From Pedobacter ghigonis (lineage in GTDB: Bacteria; Bacteroidota; Bacteroidia; Sphingobacteriales; Sphingobacteriaceae), in the NCBI RefSeq assembly GCF_903166585.1, contig NZ_CAESCM010000023.1, positions 19,344-83,343 on the forward strand: 64,000 nt of DNA, written 5' to 3'. This document shows positions 44,076-53,700 of this stretch, piece by piece. Below the pieces are notes generated by a model. The model was not told the DNA's origin, made no database searches, and saw nothing but the letters and a program-made list of their open reading frames with translations. Position numbers and translations under genes: made by a program. Numbering within the stretch: position 1 is the first letter of the stretch; every line of letters begins with the position of its first letter.

Positions 44076-45283
44076 AACTAAGTTCAGGTCATTTAACCTT
44101 TTGTACCAATATATATGCCGGCGAAAGCTGGTCAGCACATTTTGCAGTACTGAAAGATAGCTTTCCAAAGCTAAAGGCAGCTTTATCGCCCGATGAACCC
44201 ATGGGTATTGGCTTGCGTCTTTCTAATCTGGCCAGTATCGAATTGCTTGAAGCAGCACAGCTAACAGCATTTAAACAATGGCTGGATGCAGAGGGGGCTT
44301 ATGTTTTTACCATGAACGGTTTCCCTTACGGAGGCTTTCACCATACCCGCGTTAAAGATCAAGTACATGCACCCGACTGGACTACAACAGAACGATTGGA
44401 TTATACCTTACGTTTAGCTGAAATACTGGCACAACTGGTTCCTGATAATATGGATGCGGGTATTTCTACCTCGCCATTGAGTTATAAACCCTGGTTTAAA
44501 GCGGATTCGGAAAGACAGGCAGCAACAGTTAAAGCAACAAGTCATGTTTTGGCTATAGCTGAAGCGCTGAACAAAATATACCAGAATACCGGCAAACTGA
44601 TTCATTTGGATATTGAGCCAGAACCAGATGGTTTTCTGGAATCTGGTCCTGAATTTATCAACTGGTATGAAAACGAACTTTTACCAGCCGGAAAAACTGC
44701 ATTTGCAGCACAGGCTGGTTTAACTCCCGAAAAGGCTGTAGAAATAATTAAAAGACACATTTGCCTGTGTTACGATGTTTGTCACTTTGCCATCGGCTAC
44801 GAACCGCATGCTGCAATTGTACAAGAGTTGCAGGAAAAAGGCATTCAGGTGGGTAAGATCCAGATCAGCGCTGCTTTAAAGGCAAAACTGCCTGAAGCCA
44901 GTGCCGACAGGAGCGCGGTATTAGCTGCACTTGCTGGTTTTGATGAACCGGTTTACCTACACCAGGTAATTGCGCAACAGAAAGATGGCAGTTTAATCCG
45001 CTATCCTGATCTGTCAAACGCATTGGCTGATGCCGAAAGACAAGAAGTGCAGGAGTGGCGCGCGCATTTCCATGTGCCAATCTTTGTAGAGGAGATGGGT
45101 TTAATTCAATCTACCCAGGCCGATATCAGGGCAGTGTTGGCATTACAAAAGAACAATCCTTTTACCAATCACCTCGAGGTAGAAACTTATACCTGGGAGG
45201 TATTGCCTGCACAATTGAAGGCACCTTTAAACGAATCTATTATCCGCGAACTCGATTGGGTAAAAAATACATTAGCACAGTAA
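44072..45283 (+). CDS. eboE: EboE, TIM-barrel sugar-isomerase-like protein
   Basis: A 403-residue protein of the xylose isomerase-like TIM-barrel group. Possible metal ligands lie in HLDIEPEPDGFLES (Glu and Asp) and in CLCYDVCHFAIGYE (Asp and His). It has no signal peptide. Databases call this family metabolite traffic protein EboE, but the reaction is not known. It might convert a sugar precursor before or after the cyclase step. Translation is coupled to eboD through an ATGA overlap at 44072-44075, and eboF starts four bases after its stop. Confidence 0.9.
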   Translation: MKLSSGHLTFCTNIYAGESWSAHFAVLKDSFPKLKAALSPDEPMGIGLRLSNLASIELLEAAQLTAFKQWLDAEGAYVFTMNGFPYGGFHHTRVKDQVHAPDWTTTERLDYTLRLAEILAQLVPDNMDAGISTSPLSYKPWFKADSERQAATVKATSHVLAIAEALNKIYQNTGKLIHLDIEPEPDGFLESGPEFINWYENELLPAGKTAFAAQAGLTPEKAVEIIKRHICLCYDVCHFAIGYEPHAAIVQELQEKGIQVGKIQISAALKAKLPEASADRSAVLAALAGFDEPVYLHQVIAQQKDGSLIRYPDLSNALADAERQEVQEWRAHFHVPIFVEEMGLIQSTQADIRAVLALQKNNPFTNHLEVETYTWEVLPAQLKAPLNESIIRELDWVKNTLAQ

Positions 45284-45287
45284 AAAC

Positions 45288-46637
45288 ATGCATAAAACAG
45301 TTGTAATCGATATTGTAGGCTTATCTAAGTCAGTTATTGGCGCAAATACACCTTTCTTACAGAAATATATTGCCGAAAAGCATTTAACTACAATAGCGCC
45401 TTTGCTGCCTGCAGTTACCACTGCTGCACAATCGGCTTATTTGACAGGGAAATACCCTGCAGATAATGGTATTGTTGGCAATGGCTGGTACGACCATGCA
45501 GAAAGTGAAGTAAAGTTCTGGAAACAATCGAACAAACTGGTTCAGGGCGAAAAGATTTGGGATAAAGCCAAACAGGAGGACCCTAATTTTACCTGTGCAA
45601 ATATGTTCTGGTGGTACAATATGTATTCGACTGTTGATTATTCGGTAACCCCGCGACCAAATTACCTTGCGGATGGGCGTAAACTACCCGATTGTTACTC
45701 GCAACCTGCTGAATTAAGGGACCACCTTCAAGCGAAATTAGGTCAATTCCCCTTATTCCAGTTTTGGGGACCAGGGGCTAACATTAAATCGACCCGATGG
45801 ATTGCTGATGCAGCTATGGAAACCGAAAACCTGCACAACCCAACACTAACGCTGATCTATTTGCCGCACCTGGATTACTGCTTGCAGAAGTTTGGTCCGG
45901 ATGAAGCTAAAATCGGTACTGAATTGCAGGAGATAGATCAGGTAGTTGCCGATTTGGTTGCTTTTTACGAAAATAAAGGTGCACGCGTAATTTTACTCTC
46001 CGAGTATGGGATTGCACCGGTAAATAACCCCATTCACCTTAACCGTTTGTTCAGGGAGAATGGTTTGATTCAAATCCGTGAAGAACGTGGTTTGGAATTG
46101 CTCGATGCTGGTGCTTCAAAAGCATTTGTAGTAGCCGATCATCAGATTGCGCACGTTTACATTAATGATAAATCGGTTACCGAACAGGTAAAAGCTTTGC
46201 TTAAAAACTTACCGGGTATAGAACTTGTTCTCGATAAAGCGGCACAACAAACGCACCACATTAACCACGAACGCTCCGGCGATCTGGTATTGATGGCCGA
46301 TGAAAATAGTTGGTTTACCTATTATTTCTGGTTAGATGATGCCAAAGCTCCCGACTACGCCAGAGTAGTTGATATTCACAAAAAGCCAGGTTACGATCCG
46401 GTTGAAATGTTTATGACCTCTAAATTAAGGGCGGGTTATAAATTGTTGCGAAAGAAAGCAGGCTTCAGGTACGTGATGGATGTGATTCCACTAGATGCTA
46501 CCTTAATAAAAGGATCGCACGGACGAATTAACACCAAAGAAGAATTCAAGCCCGTATTGGTTACGCCTAATAAAATCGATAAAGCTTTAACGCCGGTAGA
46601 TGTTTACCAGGTGATATGGGATAGTTTGACTTTGTAA
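45288..46637 (+). CDS. eboF: Alkaline-phosphatase-superfamily enzyme (EboF)
   Basis: A 449-residue enzyme of the nucleotide pyrophosphatase/phosphodiesterase type, the last gene of the ebo operon. Asp8 (VIDIVGLS) would bind metal, and Thr44 in PAVTTAAQSAYLTGKYP aligns with the nucleophilic Thr of the family. Later ligand motifs include HLDYCLQKFG, LLSEYGIAP and KGSHGRI. It has no signal peptide, so it probably removes or cleaves a phosphate group from a cytoplasmic intermediate. The operon ends with the hairpin at 46649-46722. Confidence 0.9.
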   Translation: MHKTVVIDIVGLSKSVIGANTPFLQKYIAEKHLTTIAPLLPAVTTAAQSAYLTGKYPADNGIVGNGWYDHAESEVKFWKQSNKLVQGEKIWDKAKQEDPNFTCANMFWWYNMYSTVDYSVTPRPNYLADGRKLPDCYSQPAELRDHLQAKLGQFPLFQFWGPGANIKSTRWIADAAMETENLHNPTLTLIYLPHLDYCLQKFGPDEAKIGTELQEIDQVVADLVAFYENKGARVILLSEYGIAPVNNPIHLNRLFRENGLIQIREERGLELLDAGASKAFVVADHQIAHVYINDKSVTEQVKALLKNLPGIELVLDKAAQQTHHINHERSGDLVLMADENSWFTYYFWLDDAKAPDYARVVDIHKKPGYDPVEMFMTSKLRAGYKLLRKKAGFRYVMDVIPLDATLIKGSHGRINTKEEFKPVLVTPNKIDKALTPVDVYQVIWDSLTL

Positions 46638-46648
46638 GGGGAGCTATT

Positions 46649-46722
46649 AGTATCAGGTAGCAAGTATCAAGTATTGAAGATCGGTTAGACTGTCTTGAAA
46701 CTCAATACCTGATACTTTTTTT
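46649..46722. terminator. Terminator between the ebo operon and the convergent phosphatase operon
   Basis: AGTATCAGGTA (46649-46659) and TACCTGATACT (46706-46716) are perfect 11-base complements followed by seven Ts. The 46-base loop contains a second pairing option (GTATTGA at 46671-46677 with TCAATAC at 46702-46708). The minus-strand gene ends two bases beyond it, so it may serve both operons. Confidence 0.65.
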
Positions 46723-46723
46723 C

Positions 46724-47962
46724 CTAATTAACCGTAATCCATTTGTTCAGGCTATTATTCGCACCCTCTACAATAATTTTATAAAAAGTAGCCGGATAAT
46801 CTTTCAAATCGGCAAAATAGTGCTGTTGGTTGAGGTCTACAGTCGCCAGTAAATGGTAATTGTCTTTCCTGCCTGTTTTAAACTCATTGGTAGTAGCCAG
46901 CCATATTTTTACCTTTCCATTCTTTTCGAGTGCCTTCCAGCTAATATCGAGGTGTTTCTGCATAGGATTGAGTTTAAGGTTAGCCAAAGAAACAGGGCCG
47001 ATAAATGGTGTTCCATCAATTTCCTGTAAAACACTTTCGGGCAGTTGTACATGGAGGTAACGGGCTATCGAAGGCATAATATCTACTACACCCAGATCAA
47101 AATACTGTGCATAGGTATTCAGGTTTTTGTAATTGCTAACCATCCAGGTAGATCTTTGCCTATCCGATTGCCCACCATGACCACGCCCGGTTTTCTCATC
47201 GCGGCCATGGTCGGTAGTGATGATAATTAACCAGTCTTCTTTAAATTTCTGCTGACGATAGTTAATTGCATCCCAAATTTTTCCTACCTGTGCATCAAGC
47301 AGCGCAATGGCATTAGAAAACTCCGGGCTATCTCCGTAGCGGTGCCCCATGTCATCAGTATATTCCAGATAGATCCATGAAAGATCAGGAGCATTTTGTT
47401 GCAGGGTATGGGCAGCCTGTTTGATAACTTCTTCATCAATCTGATGCATATAAGCCGATTTTTTGTCGTGCTTAAATCGTACAGTATCCAGTTCATAGCC
47501 ATCAAGAGCATAATCGGGCTTAAAGTTGCCGGTAGCAGCAAGCCCATCGCCAAGCAATTTGGTTCTGTTATCGGTCCAGCTCGAAAATATAGCTGTTTTT
47601 TTATCAGGATACTGGTTTTTGAACACCTTGAAAATATGCTGATAATTGTAATTAGGCGCCTTAATATCGTTATCAGGCACATTGTGCTTATTTACCCAGG
47701 TACCGGTAAGTAAACTGTTATAGCCTACAGCCGAGATGGTTGGTGTTTCGTTATAGGTGCCTTTGTCGCCACCCACATGCATACGCGAGTAAGCACCTGC
47801 CGTGATGATCTTCTTAAAATTAGGCAGGTTTTCTCGTTCTATCACATCTGCAGGAATGCCATCAGCGATGATGTAAACCACCTTCTGCTGACGCTGTTGT
47901 GCATTTACAATGGTTGATAAACCCATGCAGGTAGTGAAAATAACAATCTTTAAGCGTTTCAT
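46724..47962 (-). CDS. Exported alkaline-phosphatase-family phosphodiesterase
   Basis: A 412-residue protein with a signal peptide (about 1-21, ending NAQ). It belongs to the type I phosphodiesterase/nucleotide pyrophosphatase group. Metal ligands are Asp34 (IIADGIPAD) and the Asp-His pair in TTDHGRDEKTGRGHGG, with another in EYTDDMGHRYGD. By alignment to the Thr-x9-Gly spacing of the family, the nucleophile is Ser77 in TISAVGYNSLLTG. A C-terminal beta domain (about 315-412) may bind substrate. It is the last gene of the SusC operon and should hydrolyse phosphate esters or diesters in the periplasm. Confidence 0.9.
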   Translation of the reverse strand: MKRLKIVIFTTCMGLSTIVNAQQRQQKVVYIIADGIPADVIERENLPNFKKIITAGAYSRMHVGGDKGTYNETPTISAVGYNSLLTGTWVNKHNVPDNDIKAPNYNYQHIFKVFKNQYPDKKTAIFSSWTDNRTKLLGDGLAATGNFKPDYALDGYELDTVRFKHDKKSAYMHQIDEEVIKQAAHTLQQNAPDLSWIYLEYTDDMGHRYGDSPEFSNAIALLDAQVGKIWDAINYRQQKFKEDWLIIITTDHGRDEKTGRGHGGQSDRQRSTWMVSNYKNLNTYAQYFDLGVVDIMPSIARYLHVQLPESVLQEIDGTPFIGPVSLANLKLNPMQKHLDISWKALEKNGKVKIWLATTNEFKTGRKDNYHLLATVDLNQQHYFADLKDYPATFYKIIVEGANNSLNKWITVN

Positions 47963-47980
47963 ATTTTTTTAGCTTAAATG

Positions 47981-48901
47981 TTAAAAGGAGTGAGGATAAT
48001 AGGTGTTTTCTACAGTGCCATCAGTATATAGTTTTAACATGGCGTATCCCGGAGGCGTTTCCAGATAATAACCCGGGCCAGCTGATTCGGCATCGCCTTT
48101 ACCCCACCAAAAACCACTCATTGCACCATTACAACAATAAAGCACACCGTTGTATGCCGTGTGATCGGAAAGGTGGTTATGGCCACTTAAACAGATTTTA
48201 ACTTTATCGCGGTGTTTATAGAAAAGATCCTTTAGCTTTTTGGCATCCGAATGACCTCCACCTACCAATACCTGTGTGGTACCCAAAATAGGATAATGCG
48301 ACATGATTACCGCAGGTGTAGCCGCTGGTAATTTTTCCAGCTCCTGCTGCAACCAGTCATACTGCTCATCATCAAGTGATATTTTACTGTTGTTGCCATC
48401 CAGAATAATAAAGTGCCAGTTCTTTTTCGAAAAGCTATAATAACGGTGTGGGATTTTTAAACGTTTAACAACATAGTCTTTACCGTACATTTCATCAGTT
48501 TTTGCAGGGGCTTTCCACCAGGGATCGTGATTACCAATGCAGCTGTATACCTTATGTTTTTCCATGCCTTTCAGGCAATCGTCCCAAATTGCCCATTGTT
48601 CGGTAACCTGATCGCGTACCACATTATCGTACGATGCATCGTTAATGGAATCGCCTCCATTTAAGAAAAAATCAGGCTTATGCTTGCTGATGATCTGTTT
48701 TAGGCAGCTCTTAAAACGCTCAGGTGCATTATCACCCGGCCGGATGTGTACGTCGGTAATGTGTGCCACGCTAAGTGCCAGTTTTTTATCCTTTCTGTTT
48801 TCGCTTTCATTAGCTGTAGCGAAGGCAGGAAGGCTGCCGGTTGCTAAAGCACCGGCAGCCAAGCCTACTGTTTTTAATAGTGTTCTTCTTTTTATTTCCA
48901 T
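47981..48901 (-). CDS. Calcineurin-like metallophosphoesterase with Tat signal
   Basis: A 306-residue phosphoesterase. The N-terminus KRRTLLKTVG and the Ala-rich helix that follows form a twin-arginine signal, so it is probably exported folded with its metals. All family blocks are present: ITDVHI (Asp50, His52), NGGDSIND (Asp84), GNHDPWW (Asn124, His125), MSHYP and LSGHNH. It would hydrolyse phosphomono- or diesters together with the phosphodiesterase gene 18 bases downstream. It starts three bases after the SusD gene. Confidence 0.93.
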   Translation of the reverse strand: MEIKRRTLLKTVGLAAGALATGSLPAFATANESENRKDKKLALSVAHITDVHIRPGDNAPERFKSCLKQIISKHKPDFFLNGGDSINDASYDNVVRDQVTEQWAIWDDCLKGMEKHKVYSCIGNHDPWWKAPAKTDEMYGKDYVVKRLKIPHRYYSFSKKNWHFIILDGNNSKISLDDEQYDWLQQELEKLPAATPAVIMSHYPILGTTQVLVGGGHSDAKKLKDLFYKHRDKVKICLSGHNHLSDHTAYNGVLYCCNGAMSGFWWGKGDAESAGPGYYLETPPGYAMLKLYTDGTVENTYYPHSF

Positions 48902-48904
48902 GGT

Positions 48905-50695
48905 TTACCAGCCAAAAATCTGTTTAAGTTTAGGGTTTAGGGTAACTTGTTGTTGTGGGATAGGGCGGTAGTAGAATTTAGGCTCTTCAAAATTCCTGAT
49001 TACATTTTCGGTTACTATGTTACCTCCACCATTGCCAGCTTTCAGGTACACGGTAGCATCCGTTCCAATGGTTCCGGCACGGTAATATACCAGTTTAACA
49101 CCCAACGAATTTTTCTCTTTTTGTTCTTCTGCCGGAACGGTAGCTGTTCTGTCGATTAGAATAATGTCATCTACACCATCGCCGGTAAGGTCGTATTTAC
49201 CCAAGCCAGCAAAGTACATGCCTTCCGGACTTCTGGTTAATAATTTACCTGCTTTCCAACGCATCAGGTCATCGTATCTTAAGTTTTCGAAAGCAAATTC
49301 CACCCTGCGCTCGCGTCTGATTTCGAAGATTACACCTGCATTGGCCGTAACATTAGGATATTGAAGCTGTAAAAAAGCATCTGGTCCTGCGTTTGCTACT
49401 CCCATGTCGAGGTTTGGCATGCCCGCTCTTTTTCTTAGTAAATTTACCGATTGGTCTAAGTCTGATTGGGTTAAAGTGCCCAGTTCGGCAAGTGCCTCCG
49501 CATAGTTAAGCAAGATCTCTGCATAACGGTAAACCGGGAAATCGACACCATTTAAGATGTTATTATCGGTACTGTTTACATAACCTTTTAGCTGGTGGTA
49601 ACCGGTAAAGTTTTTGTTTAAACGCTGAATGTAAGGTGTTGCATCGGGTACCCTGGTCCAACCGGGATATACCATCGTTTGCGACATGCGAGGATCGCGG
49701 TTTTTAAATTCATCAACAAAACTCTTTTGTGCATAACCAGCTATATCAGTAAAACGCGTACCATCTTTCATCAGGTAGGTAAGCAGCAAGTCTTTTGCTG
49801 GAGCCTGTTCGTAATCGCCAAATACCACACCGTTAACGTTTTGTCCTTTACTTTTGCTCAGGTCGAAAATGTTGGCTAAAATCACTTCACTGTTTCCGGT
49901 TAAATCCTGGCTTGCAAATAGCGTGGCATAATCCTGATCAGGGCGGTTAGTGTTGTAAATGCTGAATTTTTTGGCTGCTATAATTTCGCCTGCAACCTTT
50001 GCAGCGGTTTGTAAAAATGTATTGGCAGAACCTCTAAGGTTTAATTCGCTATGGTATTTGCGATAAGTACCTTCGTATAAAGCCGCACGGGTGTATAAGG
50101 TTGCTACAGCCCATTTGCCCGGGGTACCAACAGGTACGCTTTCCCTAACATTTTTATAGGCGAAATCTAAATCAGCCATAATACTATCGGCGATTAATGC
50201 GCGTGTATCGCGTGGCTTATAAAGTTCTTCATCACCAGGCTCTAAGGTACCTGAGTACCAGGGCACATCCGAAAAGCGCTTTATTTTATCGAGATAGAAC
50301 TCTGCACGGTAATAGCGGGCAAGACCGGCATAGTGGTTTTTAATCGCACCATTAACCTGTGCTTTCTTAAAATTCTCTAAAAAGTAATTGATGTTACGCA
50401 ATCTGCTCCAGCTCCAGCCAGTTGTAATGTTTTGGGCGTTAGCAGTGCCCAGCATGATGTTTTTAACCTCAACGGCGGCTGTAGTGGCTACGTTATCGGT
50501 ACTCTGATCGTTCAGGTAACTGTTGCGATCGGGTTGCGATAACAGACCGTTTACATACAAGGCCAAATCCTCTTCTGTATTGAAGAAAAGATTGGGTGAA
50601 ATAGAGGTTTGCGGATAGCGGTCTAACTCGCCTTTTTTACAGGCGGCAAATGTACCGGCAAGACCAATAAACAATATATATATGTACTTTTTCAT
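48905..50695 (-). CDS. SusD/RagB-family substrate-binding lipoprotein
   Basis: A 596-residue surface lipoprotein (lipobox FAAC, acylated Cys19) that caps the SusC channel and captures substrate. It shows the helical tetratricopeptide-like scaffold of the family (AGLARYYRAEFYLDKIKRFS, FPVYRYAEILLNYAEALAEL) and the closing RRERRVEFAFENLRYDDLMR segment. The gene is second in a four-gene operon, 36 bases after the SusC gene. The enzymes that follow are phosphoesterases, so the captured ligand is probably phosphorylated. This is inference. Confidence 0.95.
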   Translation of the reverse strand: MKKYIYILFIGLAGTFAACKKGELDRYPQTSISPNLFFNTEEDLALYVNGLLSQPDRNSYLNDQSTDNVATTAAVEVKNIMLGTANAQNITTGWSWSRLRNINYFLENFKKAQVNGAIKNHYAGLARYYRAEFYLDKIKRFSDVPWYSGTLEPGDEELYKPRDTRALIADSIMADLDFAYKNVRESVPVGTPGKWAVATLYTRAALYEGTYRKYHSELNLRGSANTFLQTAAKVAGEIIAAKKFSIYNTNRPDQDYATLFASQDLTGNSEVILANIFDLSKSKGQNVNGVVFGDYEQAPAKDLLLTYLMKDGTRFTDIAGYAQKSFVDEFKNRDPRMSQTMVYPGWTRVPDATPYIQRLNKNFTGYHQLKGYVNSTDNNILNGVDFPVYRYAEILLNYAEALAELGTLTQSDLDQSVNLLRKRAGMPNLDMGVANAGPDAFLQLQYPNVTANAGVIFEIRRERRVEFAFENLRYDDLMRWKAGKLLTRSPEGMYFAGLGKYDLTGDGVDDIILIDRTATVPAEEQKEKNSLGVKLVYYRAGTIGTDATVYLKAGNGGGNIVTENVIRNFEEPKFYYRPIPQQQVTLNPKLKQIFGW

Positions 50696-50731
50696 TTAAT
50701 TGTTTTTGAAATGTGATGAATCTTTGTTGGA

Positions 50732-53700
50732 TTAGAAATCAAGGTTTAAACCTACAGCATACCTGCGTTGGTAAGGATAAGCCCAGGCTGTTGGCCCCTG
50801 GTTAACTGCTTCAGGATCGATAAATTTCTTAATGCTAGAGAACTCGTAAAGATTATCGGCTGTTACAAATAAGCGCAAACGGCTGATGCTTACTTTTTTA
50901 GTCCATTTAGCAGGAAAGGTATAACCCAACGATACGTTTTTGATACGCAGATAAGCACCGTTTAACAGGTATTTGGTTTGCGGAATATCCAATCCGGCAC
51001 CGTAGTTGGCATCAGCTAGCCACGATTGTAATACAGGATATTGCGAATCGGTATTGGCATCGGCCAAACCAGCTGCCAGATAAGAAGCCGAGTGTTTTGC
51101 ACGTTGCTCTGGAGAATCTGCTGCACCACGGTAAAAATCAAGGTTCCATGGATATACGTTTGCATAAGGCTGCTGATAAGGTCCCCAGAAAAGGTAATGG
51201 TGTGGATAAAAATCTCTTTTCAATACCCCTTGTAAGAATACCGAAATATCAAAACCGTTCCAGTCCATATTCAGGTTTGCACCAATGGTATAGCGGTCGG
51301 CGCTGTTACCAATTATTTTTAAATCTTTCGGATCGTTAGCGCTTAAACCGCGTTCTATTTTCTTATTGCCATCCAGATCTACATATTTTGGCCAGCCTTC
51401 TACAATAGATAATGCACCCCATGGAATAATAGCCGATTCATCTAAAGCGGCAATTTCTGCTTTACTGCGGAAAACACCATCGTTTTCCAATCCCCATATT
51501 TCGCCAAGGGTTTGTCCTTCACGGTAGTTCGAAAACAGGTTCTGATCGTTCTTGAATTTGGTGATTTTGGCCTTAGAATCGGCAAGGAATATTTTGGTTT
51601 CGAAATTGAATGGTTTATCTGCTACCATAAACTTATCTCTGTACGATACCGAAAGTTCCCATCCTTTAGTGCGTAAATCGGCAGAATTTTGTCTTGGTAC
51701 TGATGTACCAAGCACACCTGGTAACTCCTGACCAGCCGTTAACATCCCTTTAGTATCGCGGATGTAGTAATCGAATGTGAAAGAAAGTTTATCGTTTAAT
51801 AAACCGATATCAGTACCCAGGTTTAAAGTCGATACCCTTTCCCAGGTATAGGTCTGAGGATCTACGTTTAAGCCCGGTGCTCCGGTTATAATCTGGTTCT
51901 GGCCAGCACCACCAATCAGGTAACCTGAAGTACCTGCAGCCAACGACTGGATGTAACCGAAATCGCCTACGTTTTGGTTACCCAAATCGCCATAAGAAGC
52001 ACGTAATTTAAAAGTGTTGAAAGCAGGTGAAAGCGGTTTAAAGAATTCTTCGTTACTGGCTATCCAGGCTACAGAGGCCGATGGGAAGAATCCCCAGCGT
52101 CTTTCAACAGGGAAACGCGATGAACCATCATATCGTCCGGTTGCCTCTAAAATATATCTGTTTTTATAGGTATAGTTTAAACGGCTGAATGCACTGTTGG
52201 TGGCATAGGCAGAATATCCTCCCGTGGCTGTAGCCGCACCACTGGTAAGCGAAAGATAAGGTGTTGATGAAGAAATAAGCACCTGTCTCGACGCATTTAC
52301 TGTAGAATAATTGTAGTCTTCGCTGTTAAAACCAGCCATGGCACTAAAGAAATGATCGCCTATTGTTTTTTTATAGGTGGCATATAAGTTAAAGGCATTA
52401 TTGTACAGGTAACCATTGTTTTCGGTTACTGAGCCGGTTCCGCCTTCTTCGCGGATATCGTTAGGACCATAACCAATTTTATATTTTTTGGAGTCGGCAT
52501 GGCTTTTCCAAAGCTCGCGTTTAAAAGAAGCATCACCATTTACCTGTAAATCGCCATTTAAGAAAAGGGCAGTTGCACTGGTAATATTCTGGAAACCAAA
52601 CATGTTTTGTAAGTTGTTTCCACCATCAACCAATCTTGCAGCCAATCTTCCGGCTGACGTATTGGCCCAGGTACCATCCGGGTTTGTAGCCACATCGGTT
52701 GGCATCAGGTAATAAAGGTCGGTAATACTCGAGTTTGGTAATGCCCGTTTGGTTTCATAAATGTTCAGGTTATTATCAACCTTAAGCCACGAAATTGGCG
52801 AGAAACCTACTTTTGATCTTAAGCCATAACGATCCCAGTAATCGGCCGTTAATTTGTTTAAACCATTATCTTTAGCATAATCAGCCGATAGATAATAGGT
52901 TAGTGGCTTGTTATTTACAGTAGCACCGCCCGAAAAAGTAAGGGTGTGGCTTTTAGATAAACTCTGGTTGTTAAAAAAATAGTTGTACCAGTCCTTGCTA
53001 CCCATATAGGCCCATTTGGTTGGGTCTTTCGGATCAAGACGGGTATCGGCTATAGATGGATCGTCTGATCTTTCCTTAGCCCAACGGTAGTATTCGTCAG
53101 AATAATTAACATAATCCCATGGGGTATTATCTGTTGCTGTTTCCAGCACCCTCGAGAAAATGTAAGGATCGGTTACAGGCTTAGGTAACAAAGTTGGTTT
53201 AGCCCACGATAGGTAGGTGTTGTAACTGATTACATTACGACCTGCAGCACCTTGTTTAGTGGTGATCAAAATTACCCCGAAAGCCGCTCTGGCACCATAT
53301 ATAGCAGACGAAGCTGCATCGCGCAATACGGTAAACGAAGTAATATCAGAAGGGGTTAAGCGCAACATATCGTCGTTGCTTGTAGCCGGAATACCATCAA
53401 TTACAATTAAAGGAGAACCACCGTTAATGGAAGTATATCCCCTGATATTGATATTGGGCAGTGAGCCTGGCGAACCACCGGCATAGGTAATGTTTAAACC
53501 CGGGCTAATACCCTGCAAGCCTTGCAGTACATTGGTTACAGGCCTTGACTCGAGTTGCTTACCCGAGATCTGATCGATTGCACCGGCAATGTTGATTTTT
53601 TTCTTTGTGCCAAAACCAACTACTACAACTTCATCCAGGTTAGCGTAATCGGGCATTAGGGCTACATCTATTTTGGTTTGCCCGTTTAAAGCAATTTCCT

